DNA of 64,000 nucleotides from Acanthaster planci (GCF_001949145.1 NW_019091356.1:4553211-4617210); one strand, 5' to 3'; positions 12,201 to 26,600 are shown, counted from the stretch's first letter. Translations and numbers: made by a program. Notes: generated by a model from the sequence alone, not told the origin.

Positions 12201-14464
12201 ATCCTCTTGACAGTTCTTTCATTTGAGTTTGACGACAAAACAGCTCGATCTGGGAAGCAACAAGAGATTCTGTCAGTCAGAGCATATAAGAATCGATCTA
12301 CATTGTGAAACAATGAAATCTCCAAGAAAATTTGATAATATAGGCGTAATAACAATTGATTGCTCTTTGGTTCGATCCGTCGGCGTTGTGCCGATTTCGT
12401 TTGGTTGGAGGAAGAACAATGTTTGGAAAGAGTAACAGGGTCTTTCTTGGCGTAAACACGAACCTGGCGTAAACAAGTGAGATTAGAAATTGAAGGGAAA
12501 GAACACTTGCGATAGAGGATTTCAGATAGTTTCTAATGCTAGTACTTTGTATTATTGATCAATCAGTTACGCTGAGGGGAGTTTACATTGTCGTATTTGT
12601 TTTTTTAATCCTTTCAGTCCAAGCCTCTTTTGAGACTCAGGATTACTTTTGGATTACTCTCCCTGTCTGTTTCTTTAAGTTGCTTGATGCTCTACTTGAC
12701 AAGTATTGTGAATACTGGCATAGTGCCTTACCTGACGTCTGTCAATCAGGATTAGCGTGTTTACTTGGTCCGTCCTCCGTTTATCATCAATAAACGTGTT
12801 AATAGGCATATTTGCTTTTAACGGTTGGTGGACCTCCTTACCCAGGGCAAACCTACAAAACCTTGATCAACAACACGTTGATAAGCCGATTGGGATAAGT
12901 TACCGGGTGAACCGCATCCTCCAAAGTCTGGGCCGCTTTCAGACGGAGTCATAAATCCGAATATAACTTTCCCTTCCAAGCATGTACACAACAGCAAGTA
13001 GTCTGCTGACTTGCGGCCATCAACCGAACCTTATGATCCATTTCTCGATAAGGAGAAAAAAAAATCATGTAATGAAAGTTCCAGGTGAAGCATAGTGTTT
13101 CAGCTACGCATTTTGCGTGTATTAGGGAAAAAGAGGCCATGTATATAAAAACAGCTGTCTCGCACACCATAACTACCACTGAGCGAACAGATGTACCAGC
13201 TTGCTCGTTGGTAACAAGCAACTACTGCAAATTGTCTTGATAAGACTTAGAGCACGATAAGAGACATAAGCAAGTCACTCTGCTTTTATTCCACCTGTAC
13301 TTACTTGGTGCATGCTTACCATGAACATCGACGGCAACAGGATAAGTAGGTCTGATTAGAATCTAAGCACATTATTTTTGTTCCTTAAGCCTAAATCTGG
13401 GCTCCGCTAATGAGACCGATGAATGGAAAGACTGCCACCGAGTTAAAAAAAAAATCGATATGATGATGCAGTGCTCGCAAGTTTGGTCATTGTTTTAATC
13501 AATCTGTTTCACGCTGGAGTTACAATATTTATAATCGTATTCCTCATTGCTCTGATCGTTTCAGCACCTCCAGAATTGAATCTAGAAGATGCCTCGATAT
13601 GCTTCTTCGATGTCCAGGGCAAGACCGACGGCTACGTGGTCTCAAAGGCCACCCTTTACTTCTACATCCAACCGGCTAAAGTTCTTCAGACCACAGTGCA
13701 CACGATGAGCGTGAGCCGTGTGGTCATGATGAAAGGCAGTCGGGGGCTGATCAAGCTGGATACGGTGAGGGAAGAGAAGATTGTTCTCAGCTCTCAGCAC
13801 GGCGAATGGCAGAGCGTGGAGCTGACCGACGTTGTGACCGAGTGGATTGAGAACCCTGGAACAAACTCGGGGGTGAAGATCGAGCTGTACGATGATGGAC
13901 GAAACTCCGTGGTTGTCACTGGACTGACGGATGATGAAGAGACCAAGGTTGGTAGTTAATCAACACTCACGAGTTTCTGCATCTTCACAACGATGTTCCA
14001 TAGTTTTTTTTTAATCCTTGAAATACAATTCCCTGTGAATCACACTGAGGATTCAATTCGTCTTTCCTCTTTAGAAACCCTTCTTACAGTTGAGGCTACA
14101 TGATGCCAGGAGACGACGAAGTCGGCGCGCTGCAGGCCTGATCTGCATGGAGAATCAGCCCACGGAGCGCTGCTGCCGTTATCCTCTTCGAGTGGTCTTC
14201 GCCGACTTTCAGTGGGACTGGATTCTGATTCCGAAGGCCTACGAGGCGAATTACTGCTCTGGTCTGTGCCCAAGGATGCGTCTCCAGCAGTACACTCATA
14301 CCAAGATCATGTCTATGGTCAACCCTCCTCCCGACGGCTACATGGGCCCGTGCTGCTCTGCCAGCGACATGGCCCCACTTACAGTGCTCTACTTTGATGA
14401 AAACGCCGACATCAAGTACAGTCTATTAACCAATATGAAAGTTGAGTCCTGTAGCTGTGCATAA
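5520..14464 (+). CDS. Myostatin/GDF11-like TGF-beta ligand, 3 exons
   Basis: Exons 5520-6096, 13565-13947 and 14075-14464 give a 449-residue precursor. Intron phases join (1, then 0). A signal peptide covers about residues 1-23. Residues 35-95 are a long acidic, Gly/Ser-rich insert. Cys98-x2-Cys101 and the following helix (RIQSIKEQILRKL) match the inhibitory prodomain helix of GDF8/GDF11. QGD at 156-158 sits where tolloid proteases cleave GDF11. Exon 2 encodes the prodomain arm. Exon 3 begins with KPFLQLRLHD and the furin site RSRR (335-338). The 111-residue mature domain has nine cysteines, including both CC pairs and the terminal CxC, as in myostatin. Known family members are secreted inhibitors of growth signalling through activin receptors. 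The three-exon layout also matches vertebrate MSTN. Intron 1 is 7.5 kb with no other gene seen; intron 2 is 127 bp. The intron 2 donor (GTTGGT) is weak. The sequence fits a pre-duplication GDF8/11 ligand. Confidence 0.93.
6219..6275. repeat. (AG)n microsatellite in intron 1 of the GDF8/11-like gene
   Basis: About 28 uninterrupted AG units, 120 bp downstream of the exon 1 donor. The open frame across it is low-complexity and not coding. Confidence 0.97.
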
Positions 14465-17400
14465 ATGGGCAATGATTCTAAAGTGGGCACACTACATAGG
14501 CCTACATGGCTGGTTTGTTTCTAAAGCACGTGAAGTTCAATCCCTGGCAGTACTATCACAACGCGGATGGATATCAAATATCCAATGTGCCAAGCCGGCA
14601 CTATTTTTTGTTGTTGTTGCAAAACAGTACTGTGATCCAATAGATGTCTTTTGATGCAAAATGTTCGCATGTTTTGAAGCTACTGCCAACCTTGAATATC
14701 ACAGATTTATCCATATTTAATGATAAGGCAGACTAAAAGAGAAAACTGAACTGCAGTGCCGGAATACAGCACACGTAGTTTGTTGGTTTCAAAATAGCAT
14801 GGTGTCTGCATCCCACCAATGTTCGTTTGCTGGTGCTAAACGAACACTAAAAGAAGTTCAGACATTGCTACCAGGGGGACATATTGATTCTCTGTTAAAT
14901 AAAACGAACGAAACAACTTCCGACAAAGTAGTTCCAACAAAGTACATGTGGTATCGTGCTCCTTTGGTTGATGATTTACATCAACAACTTCTTGGGACTT
15001 TGCCAAAAGATGGTCGCCTTGTCTTTGTGACAAAAAGCAAATTACAGCTTTGTTTATGCAAATTAATAAGATACATATGTAATTCTAGCTTTTAAACATC
15101 TGACTGGTATCCTGAAGGTTCTAGCGACGACATCGCACTCTATGAAATGTTACAAGAAGCACCATCTTTAGCTTACGCGTCAGGTAAACACGAAGGGGCA
15201 CCTGGGTTAACAGTTTTGGCGAAATATTTGTGGATGTTGTCAGCCATGTTCGTTAGCTGGTTCCAACGAACTCTAAAAGCAAGCAGGGTCAGCATAATAG
15301 AGCTATTCAAATCTATATTTTATTATTTTTTTATTTGTTTTACGAGCAGGTTTGCAGGGTGTTGGTCTGTCGTTCATGACCTTTACAATAAATGCAAAAT
15401 TGTGTGAATGGTAACAGTAATATCTTGCTATAGTGCATGAAGGTAAATCCACCATTCACTTGTAATGTATGATTTAAAATTAAACTTAAAGTGCTTTCGC
15501 AAATTTGATAACAACTGAGGTATTTTAAAGGCCATGATGTCTTGTAGTTCATTTAGAAGACTTTGACATTATATAAATGTAATGAACTAACAAGGTGGAC
15601 AGGCCATTATAACATTCTTAAACATTGATTGGAAAGAATGCATTGTCTGCAAGACTTTCACTTGCTATCCAAATATTTAGAGTTTTTAAGTATGGGTATT
15701 CAACTGTAGCACTGCTTTCTGTTCATTTTCTTTTCAACTTTGTGGTTAAGGTCTTCGACGTAATGCAATCCCTAATCATGCATCTGCCAAATCTCCAAGT
15801 AATGCTCCAATTCATATATCGTATTTAGACTGTGCCTAATGAATTGTCCGCATTGCTGTTGGTGGTTACCTAGAAGTGTGTGAATAAAGGGAATAATGCG
15901 TACACCCGAGCTATTTTAGTTCCAATCACCATGGACAAATGAAGATAATTGAGGTTCCCTCCTAATTTTTGACACTCTGGTAAATTTACAGTATTACAAA
16001 ATACTGCGTGGTATCTCACACTGGTAGGAATTCTGAACGTTCCTGACACCTGCCGTTCAAAATATTGAAGAATCTGAATAAAATTTGTCAATTTTTTTTG
16101 TAATTAAGTCTGGTGTCCTTTACAAGACAAGGGACTTGAAATGCACAGGTGGGTAGACGAGCTATCAACAACACAAACAGAATGAAACTAACGTTGCACT
16201 TGAATCGTGATTAACCGGGGGGGGAAAGGGGCCACGCCCCCTCTTAAAGCAAAACTAATTTTGACTCCAAAATGAGAAAGGCTATTTTTTGGTCTATCTT
16301 CCAAAGCGTGTGAAAAGCTCCAAAATGTAGCCTAAACCCTCAGAATGACCATAAAAGGTTACATAAAGCAATTCCAGATTTTTGCCCACGCCCCCAAAAT
16401 GTGGCTTTAGGATCGCCCCTTGACTTACACTTGGTTTTATTTTTGAGGCTGAAATTGGATTAATAAATAAAATTGTGCAATCTTTGAACGAGGCTTGAAG
16501 GAGGTGGACAAAGTACTTAGAGGATTAGCTAACAATCATAAGTAATCACATTGAGTAACGCTTTGCAGGTTAAGTATTTTGGAGAAACCGACGACAATCG
16601 TTCGTACATTTTGATCTATGTAATAGGCTAACAAGTTAACTATTCAGAATGTGCTAATTCAAAGTTGCAATCTGTCAAATTGTGACCCTTGCTCCATGAA
16701 GTATCTAAGCATTGATGTAACAGCCGTTTCACAAGTTAGCCATCTTAATGGACATTTCGATAAAGCCGTTTTGATAAGAAGTAGGCCCCTATTAAGCGCT
16801 TGTGGACAAAACGTGTATGCTTACAAAAAAGACTCTACGAAAGCAGCTAACTTTACAAATAAAAGGTTTTCATGGATAACACCCCCGGATGAAGGAAGAC
16901 AATATACCTGTCCTTGCCCTTCGATTGTGTTGAACAAAGCATAGGCCAAAAATCAACATACCCATTATTGCAGTGCATGTAGGAAAGCTGGAAGTACTCT
17001 GGCAGTGAGTTATTGAAATGAAGTGAACTTGCAAAACCATTGTAGGACTTGATAGCTTAACTAAGCCAATGATTCACGGTGAAAAGGCAGCGGTAACTCA
17101 AGTGAAGTGCAACAGGTGTCGAAATTCAACTTCCGTGTTTTGGGCTTGAAATTTTGACCCATTTATTGCACCAAGTAAGATCTAAGCTTTCCCCAACAAC
17201 CAGTTCAAACGTGGGCCAAGGAATATTATTAATGATTCATTGAATCCGAGTGAGAAAGAAGCAGTTGTTAAACCACTGTGTTTCTATGATGTTGTGTCAA
17301 GTTTATTCATCACAAGTGTGGCAGGCTGAAATTACACCATGCTGAATTTACCTACAGGCTGCTTGAGCTTAAAGGACTACACGCGCATGCTCTTTTTGCC

Positions 17401-20400
17401 AACTTCGTTGGGTAATTTCGGCAAGGGGCTGATTCTGCAGCACTGAACTACACGATTCATTATATCAGTAGACACTAAATCCAAAATAGGTGGTTACTTT
17501 TCCGAGGTCTTTCAAAGATGGTTGGTTACTAATTGTTTGGAGCAGCATACAGAGCTTTATTCAGTATTAAAGAATATGCACACCTAGTCAGTGTGTAAGA
17601 GAAACTGAAGGATTTTTTTTTTGGACTCGTTGCTTGTCTCATCATTGTTTATACTAGTTTTTTAGTCTTCCTGATTGTCCCTCTTTCCAATCCATAACAT
17701 TTTACCCTGGACTCCTAAGAGATGCTGCCAAAGTCTCTCAACATTCAAAAGTTGGTGACTTGAAACAAAACGTTCAGGATCAAGGGACACCAGAACGCTC
17801 AAACGATTGACACGATTGGGCATCTTTAACTATCCAACCTTGGCAAGATTTGTCTCTTAACTGTCAAAATGCACAGAGCACCGAATTGTGTTTAGTCGTG
17901 AGGGACCGGCTTCAACAAATCAATCGAAATGTTGCGAACCAGTTTGAAAAAAATCATCGCATCAAAAGCGAGCACACTGTTATGAATGCATCGACACGCA
18001 TGCATAACTGTATAACAACTTTAAAAAACATCTTTTTCGTCACCGACACAAAAGCGCTTGACACCCTTACTCCTCGGGGTGGAGGAACTATCGGAGGATT
18101 TAAAGCCTGTTGGGGTTAAATGCCTAACTTTCTGTTTTTTAACACCTGTTGATGTTACATCTACTCTCAATACTTAGCTTACATGGCAATTTGTGCGACT
18201 TCTGGTGTAGCAGAAAATCTGACAAAATGGAAAACCAGATAAATAAATATACATACTTCATTCCACGACTCTGATGGCCATTCTTACAAACTAGTTCAAG
18301 TAATGTTAAAGATCTGTCACTTTTACGAGTTCATCAAGGAATTAGCTGATCACGAGACAATAATAGCCCTCACATTTACTACTCTAAGGTGATCTGACCT
18401 TCGTGTAATTGCAGACGACACAATGTGTTTTTCTTTCCCCTTTATGTCCTGAAAAACAAGTTGGGTCGGGTTTGCTTTACGATCGACGAGCGAACAATAT
18501 TACCACTGGGGAGGTGGGTTTCAGCGTGACGAAGCTGCTACACCTTGTTCGGTCACCTTGTTATTATTTTGGTATATAAACGAGCAAACGATGCCATGAA
18601 TTGACACTTGCCCTACAGCTTGGTGACCCGCGAAGCAACCAATCCAGGGGTCTTGGTGTTTTGCTGACATCTCAAAATACAGGCCGGGGAGCGGTAAACA
18701 GCTATTGTGAGTCGGACAAAAGATCAAAGGCGACCCAATTATTACCGGGGCTTTGCTTTCACGCTCAATTGCAGGTGTCGGGCGGGTTTAGGGGACCCTG
18801 GCGACAACCAGAAAAACACAATTTGCGTGATCTGTTATCACCATCTTTGCCCCTGATCTGTTTTTAGCCTGCAACTTCGGCCCCGCGTTGTTTCTCTATA
18901 ACCTTAGCGCCACACACCTGCGTTTGCCGTAAGGCTTGATGAGGTCTCCACCAAGAAATATTGATCTTCAAATAACCATGAGTAAATATGCAGCTTGATG
19001 ACTCAACACAAACCAAATTCAAGAAGGTCGATGTTTTTTGTACTTCTCTTCTTCAACGCTGTATGATGAAATCTAGAACCAACAGAAGAAACAAATGTTG
19101 AACAAGATTCTAACACCACTTTATTTTTGGCTTGATATTTAACAAACACGCGTTACTGACCAAACAAATAAAGTACCTGTCACTGCCGAGCACGAAATTT
19201 CTCTGAAAAGTTTGAGTCACTGAACAAATCCATCCGGGGTATTAATCTTTTGCCATTAAACGGGCATAACCTTGAAAATACTGAGACAAAATTAGGGCAT
19301 GGATATGAAATGAAATATAAATTACAAAATAATTCTAACAAAATACACAAATACTGCGTGTCAATAACTTGAGCTTGTATATTTACATGACAAAACCAAA
19401 CTATTTTAATCTCGTGAAATATACTTTTAAATCTTACCTCTTGTGGTTAAAAATATACTAGGAAACAAATCTGCCCATCTTCCCGTGGATGAACATTTTA
19501 AAGAAATCTTGGCCTTACACTTGACTGGAACATGTTGAAGACTTACTTAATGACGCACAAGAGTACAGTTATTTTACCGATGGACGCGTAGTTTTCTCTC
19601 TTTTTTTAAAGATTATTTTAAGAAGCTCTGAAGGAGCGTAGTTATCTCATTTATCTCAGCATAACATCACGCATTGCTAGAAACAGGCCGTCGGTTGTAA
19701 GGGCACTCAAAGAAATTCCAACGAAACTATTTTCGAGCTTTCTTCGAAGCAAACTATGACGTCAGCACACCTCTAGGAAGTTCAATGGAGCGGGTCAGTA
19801 CTTTACTAGTATCACGCTCGGCTTGACAGCTATCACATTTTGTTGTTGACATTTCGCTCATTGTTTGGAGAGTGGAAAATGACTTATGTCACCAAAAATT
19901 TGGTCTAGACCGAGTCCAAATGGGCCAAGTGCACGTACTTCAGAGAATTTTCTAAATAGAAAAAACTTGCTTTAAAACAAACAGGGGCTGACACGAATCA
20001 GGTGTAGTGAATATAGTACTTATGTTCTCGTGAGGTCTTTACTCCATGTTTGTCAAAACATAATTGACAGGTGTAATCCGCCCACAAACCTATTAACATA
20101 ACTCGCTGATTAAAAGATGTCAGGTTCAATTTTGGTCCCTGCAGATCACGATAGACAAGCGGTAATTGCAACATGAATATTAAAACTGGAACTCTGGATG
20201 TCGGCAAAGCCAAGGGAAATATCTGGGGATAGTAAGGCATACGTCTATCCTTTCAACTACGATGCATGTATTCGTAGGTTCTTACTGGTACATAATGTAT
20301 TAGCAAACACCTGTCTTACCCTAATGTGCTTCATTACATAACCCCACTGCCAATGAATAGGCATTGATAATTACAGCTTTTGGAAACTGTAATATCTCGC

Positions 20401-20540
20401 TAGATCTGAGTGACACGACGTGTATGTAGTGGTGCATGTACAAGGAGCTTGCGAACTGGTTGCTGTCAACTTTGGTATAATAGTGTGACCAAGGTGAGTC
20501 TTAACATTCAGTTTGGGGTGTCAGGTGACCGATCACCACC
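14465..20540. other. 3' flank of the GDF8/11-like gene; no further gene seen
   Basis: Possible poly(A) signals AATAAA occur at 14898-14903 and 15387-15392, so the 3' untranslated region may be 0.4-1 kb or longer. The remainder to 20.5 kb is AT-rich and has no exon-like frame I could support on either strand. A G-run and short C-rich blocks near 16215-16420 look like old repeat debris. Confidence 0.6.
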
Positions 20541-20628
20541 TGGGCCGTGCCAAATATCCGAAAAACCGAATATTCGATCGATTGTCGAATATTCGAATCG
20601 TGAATTATTCGAATTGACTCAGCCCTAA
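20541..20628. mobile_element. 88-bp hAT-like MITE with perfect 8-bp target duplication
   Basis: The element is bounded by TCACCACC at 20533-20540 and again at 20629-20636. Its ends are inverted relatives: TGGGCCGTGCC on the left, and TTAGGGCTGAG read inward from the right. The interior is made of overlapping TATTCGAAT palindromes. An 8-bp duplication is the hAT signature. It interrupts the last exon of the ABITRAM gene and supplies its stop codon. Confidence 0.9.
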
Positions 20629-23600
20629 TCACCACCTGAAGATTGCACTTCCACAGTACCAGTAGTAATCTCTCCATCTCTTGCCTTATCAAGCCTTGCT
20701 TTCAAAACAACCTCGTATTGAGCTGGTGTGAGGAGTTTATCCATCTGCAGATCACAGCCCCCGAGCTTCGGCAGGACTATGGCGATATAACCTTCGCCAC
20801 ATGGCTAGACAAAAGGAAAATGCGACCATCAAAACTACTGCTGTTCAAATCATATTAAAGTTAAGTACCGGTATAGGCTGGCAGACAACCAACCTTGGAA
20901 AAATAAAGACTTACAACGAGGCACTTGTTCACTTATTAAAACGGCAAAAACAGCCTTAAAATGGTATATCTTGAGATCAACAAGAAACATTTCGTTCGAC
21001 CACAAGGGATAAAAGAAGTTTTAAAACTGAATAATAAAAATTCGAAGCATTGCAATAGCGTCGGAATTCCGACACGCCAAACGAAACAAAAATATTGTTA
21101 TTTGTTAATAGGTTAACATTTTTGTTTGTCAAAGTAAGACACCCAGGGGAAAAACGACAACCAATAAATCGCACGAGGAAAGCAAACTGCGTACCATATA
21201 CCAGTCGTTCTGATCGCCTCATTAGAACCACGTGTTCAGGTAAGATACAGGATAAACACTTTCAAGGTTCAAGATTTCTAGAAATAACAAACAGGTCTAG
21301 CTTCCACAGAAAACTATCAGCCGTAAACATATCACAGCGTCTACTCCTGTACTTACCATCGTGATGGGGGGTTAATTTCCAGACATCGCCAATCTATATA
21401 CAGCAGGGATAGACAGCACTTCGCCGTCTCAATGTCCAACGGAACACCCCCTGATAACCTCGTATTCATATCTGATTATCCCACATAATGTTCATGAATG
21501 TATCGAAACCAGAGAGCATAAAAATAGCCTGCAACCTTTAGCTGTCTGGTAAAATAGGGTTTCAGTTGCGCAACCTAACCATTTGTTTGTTCCTTCAATT
21601 TTTTTATACTCTCATTTCAACTGTCTCCAGTTTTTATTCAAGTGATAACATTAAATGTTTCGATTAAAATTTCACCAGCATTAATTAAAATGGAGTGTCA
21701 CATTAGAACACTAACATGGCGCACAAGCGATTGTCTTTACTAATTTTTCCCATACGGGCAATGTAGAATATTCTACAGCTGAGCTGGCTGTGTGTTGCGC
21801 AAGATCTGCCGTCAGCTGATGTATAAAATAATCCGATAAGACGCCCTAACTGTGGTGGCACCGCACTCACACGCACATTCTTCAGCTTGACGCGTGCGTG
21901 CGTTTAGCAAATCACGACACCCTATTGGTCGAAGAGGCGCGTTATACGCGCGTACCACCTGTCCACGAGCGTTGTGCCACCACAGTAATGGCTTCTGGCT
22001 GTGGTCAAATTACACTATACAGAAGGGCGGGCGAATGCTCGTTTGGTCACGCAAGTTACGTGAGCAGCGCGCTGACAAGCTAATTTTAAACCAGAGGAAA
22101 AGAGACTCAAAGTCCCATGGTCCTTTGCGGTACTCTACACTATACAGTCGGTGTCCAATTATTATACAGAGCCGACCACCAAATAAATATATCCCTTCGG
22201 CGTTTATGTAACACCACGCTATATGCAGCATAAGGACTAATTTCCAACAGTAGAATGTTATCTTGTCTTGATTAAAAATAACTGATGGGCAAGGGCAACT
22301 AATCCAGGACCATGGACCAAAATGTTCTATTCATGTGTTTTTCTATTGCCAGGTACCATTTCAATCTATAGGGCCTAGCAGGCATCACAAAATCACAGAC
22401 ATGGGCAGCGGTTTATTTCAAGTAGAAATACTTGCCACAGTCTCTAGTACAAAATAGTTGCCAACTTTATCTCATGCTATCTGTATTTCATATTACGCAG
22501 GTGCAATTATCTAATGAGTTTATATATATATAACGGTTTAAATTAATCAGGTTAAGAGACCAGCTGATGAACACCACATTTTCCGAAATTTGTCCTTAAA
22601 TTAACCTCTTTCGTTTGCTTAGGCCTACTTGCATGTAATACTAAACGTAGTTTGATCGCTTTCGGGTTTAATGCTTGGCTCAAGGTTTGAAACATGCAAG
22701 CAGTACGTCCCAAATAAAGGGCACCAGATCAAGTTTATTCGACAGCTTCAACCGGAGTCCCGCAAATGTGTGTGCTGTAAAGACCCAGCAACCTGCCAAG
22801 CAAAGGGGCAACATACCTTAGTTTGGATGAGTTGAGGATTTTCGAGTAACGTTTCATTGACCTCGATGAGTTTAGCACTGATGCAGCTGTACATCGTGTA
22901 GCAGGTGCTATCAGAGCAGGTGACTTTACATAGTTCGGCAGTCTGGTTCAGCCACTGCCCTCCCTGAAATTCACAGTCACAAAAACCTTAAAGACAAATG
23001 GCCAGCATACTACTTAGGCGGTCCTGGATCCCTTCAAAGTAACAAAACCCAACCGGGTTTATGGGGGATTTGTTAGATCATTTTTTTGAATAATATTTAG
23101 GTTTTGTGGTTTTTCTTCAACACCCTGTAGCAGAGGTTGTCTTTATTTAATCTTCTTTATACTTGAGCCTCGGAGAGAAGAGTGAGATACAAACAAGTCC
23201 CCAGTAAGAAGTCTTCAAATATATCTGACATCTCCAAAAAAAATCAAGCAGATTCTTCACAAGTAGTCACATAGAGCCGAGTTGCTTGATTTGAGAAATC
23301 TCTTACAAATTGCCTCGGAACAATTCTTTTTTTTCCCCACATGACCTAAGAGGTTGTCAACACCATAACAATCCATGGCGTCATACACACAAAGAGTGAG
23401 TCCATTTCAGCTAATACAGGTCCCAGTAAAAAATGGAGGGCCCTAAACTTAAAGAGCAGTACACATTTCCCTAAAATAAACTCCAAAGGATGCAGTGATC
23501 TCAATGGGTATTTCATATCACTCTGACCTTTTGAGTACCTTTTCCCTCGGTTATTATTTCCATCTTCTGCCATTTTAGGCAATTACTAACCGAAATTTAG

Positions 23601-26600
23601 CCCTCGTGGTTTAGGGTTCAATAATTGTCGTATGCTTAACTAAATTAATGTGATCTTTCCGTATAGCTGAGGACTACGCTCTGCTGTCTTGGAGATTTAC
23701 CCCTAATGAGATTTTTTTGAAACCACCTGATTAGAAAAAAATTAAAACTTCGGATGTTTCTTCAAAAAGGTCAGTGTAATATACCATATCAAAATTCCTT
23801 CATATCACTTTTTCCTTCAGATTTTTCTTGTTAAGATTATAGTTATTATTAAAGTTAAGATTATATTATCTCGTTGGAAATACTGAACATGTCTTTCCAA
23901 AAAAGAAAATCAGACGCCTATTACAACCAAAAAAATAAAAATACTACGAAATTATTATGCACACAACATTTTTATGACGAAGAGGTGAAAGGTGAAGCCA
24001 TTGAATTGAAATCACAAGATCCTTTTGTAAATCTGTTAACACAGCAACTGTCCGAATATTACACCGACTGGAGTAAACGGACTTCAATGGACAGTGTCAA
24101 CTCTTGTCTATTGTCACAGCTGGACACATATTGAATTATGTAATGGAAGCCGAGTGTCATATCAGTCCATTGTTTGAGACTTAGACGCCCATAAAGCCAT
24201 TAAATTAGCGGTGATTAAACAAACTCTAACATTTATTGTAAATACCATCCAAAATTTGTCTGTTATCGTGTGACCAGGCCATGACATAAAAAAGATCCAA
24301 TTGAGCGTTATTTGCACTGATAACATCAGTGAAGGGTTGTAAACCTATAACTTGCGGTACGGTAACATCGCGTGCATCGCACTCGCGTCACGATTTCACC
24401 TTTGAGCCGGCAAGCAGTGCAACGCGTTTGATGGACGCAAATGTATAAATTTATAACTTCACAATGCAGTCCTCCAACGACGTAATTGAAAAGTACAACC
24501 CAGGCTACTAACGCTTGGCGATCACCTTTAGAACACATTCACTGTCACTTTTCCCCTCGACCCCCTTCTTTATCACATAATTCGCAAAGAATAGCTTGCA
24601 GCCATGAGTCCAACAGCAATGTTCTAACCTTCTGATGGCAGCAACACACTTATACGTTTCTTCCTTTCTCTATCTTTTCCCCCACATTAGAAAACAATTT
24701 GGGATCCAGAAGTAAAATAAGTTCCGAGTCGAGTTCGTTTTTCACTTCCAGTTGCTCGGCATTCGGTAGCAACAATTATTTCCCGTGTCTTGGTATACTA
24801 AACTACAAAGACGTTCATTCTTCAGTACTACATGTAGTGCACGTGTGTATTCATACACCAAATATTTCTTCTTTAACTTAGTACGTTTTCAGAGCGAAGG
24901 CCTGGCTGAGTGGAGGATGGAAGCTAAACTGATTTGGTGACATGCCGCGCTGGACTGGAGTCTCCTAAGACTTTGCCACCCCCGCCCCTTTCTAGGACAC
25001 GGTAAGACCACTGCAACTCAAATCAACAAACAGGAGACGGAAACACAGACCAGAGGGAGTGGGGGAAAGCGTGGAGCAAACACCTCCGGGATGTGAGGCA
25101 AAACGAACTCGTGCCGGTGCGGCAGGAATTCATTTGGAGACCCGGGCAAATATTGAAAGACACCCACGCCCTGTTGAAACCCTAGCTCAGGAGCACTCGG
25201 GTAATGCCTAGTTACGGAACCTTCGGGAATCTTGGGAGATGAATTGACAGGGGGAGAGTAGATGAGCCTGTCATCCTTAAAGGTACATTGCAATTCATTT
25301 GGGTGTTATCTGTGAATCCTTCTGTTTCCTTGTAAAGGGAAAAAGAGGGTATGGGTGAAGGTAATAAGATATCTGAGGGGAGCTGTTGAATTTTACGAAG
25401 GGCAAGTTTATGGGTAAGTACCTAAAAGGAAGTTATTATTGAAACGGGGCTTAGTAATGAATTAATCATTATTGGAAAATGCAGTGAGTTTTATCAATAT
25501 TCAGAAACACGGAATACTACGGATTATGCGGCAAAAATAAAGTTGGTAATTTAAGAAATGTTCTGCAAAAGATCTCACCTTTTTCCGCTTCCCAATTACT
25601 TTATTTTTCATTCGATTTGTGCTGGCTCCAACTTGGAAATCAACTTTCTGGATTTGTTTGTTTTCCCGAAGCAATGGATGACCCTTCGCAATCGTTACAA
25701 GACAAACTCTGCAGGAAAGATTATTTCCAGATAAGACAATGCAGTCTGGCTTCCAAAATATTTACGAATCTCTCCATTTTTCCCCTAGTCTAAAACTGTG
25801 AATGCATTACAAATTATATTTTTAAAATTCCGGTTGATAAAATTACTGGATGCTACTCCTTACTTATTGCTGTGTTTCAGAACACAGAAATCTTCGCAAG
25901 ACTTGCCATTCACATCTGAAAAGAAATATATGAAAGTACAATAGTTCTTCTTTAATTTAAACATGTGTTTAAAGACTTTCAAGCGTAAGATAAGCGATTT
26001 AAAGCATTAACAGACTATCTGTATCAATGCCTTAACGGGTCGAGTGAAAATTCAAAATCAAAATGGTAACAAGAAAATGTGATGACAGCGTTGGAAAGAA
26101 TGGCGATAGAAGATGCAATTGGGAAAAAGGGTGACTTAGAGTGAGGTGAAGCAACAGGTGCCAAACACCCCTTATCGTCCCTTTCTGAAGCCAAACTTCT
26201 CAGCTTCACAATTTCTAAACTGTCTCATCTTGATGGTTATTCATACATTAATGTCAACAGACAGTCGATCAACCGACTCACTTTTAAAGACTAGACAACC
26301 TGTGGAAAACGTCTAGTCAATCTACTCCTAATTTGCTCATGACAGCTTTCAAAGGCAACATCTCGATTACAATTCAAATGGGTGTTAATGCATCAGGTAT
26401 AAAGACATGATTCTAATCGGTCACAGTGAGTGAAAGAGTACTTTCTAGATTCAACACAATGAGTAAGCCTGGGTGGTGTACTCTTTTCATGCGATGGTAA
26501 CTCTTTGACAGGAAAGCAAAGTGGGTGGCCCAAACGTCTTTCAAAAATGGTTTAAGCCTCAGGCATTCTTATGTCTCTCCTGAGAAAATATGTTGACATT

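Noticed and set aside
23346-23582. 78-codon minus-strand frame inside ABITRAM intron 3
   Set aside because: No match to ABITRAM, which is complete without it, and no phase-compatible splice sites.
25018-25293. Proline-rich minus-strand frame inside ABITRAM intron 3
   Set aside because: GC-rich and superficially coding, but unrecognised and not needed by the ABITRAM frame.
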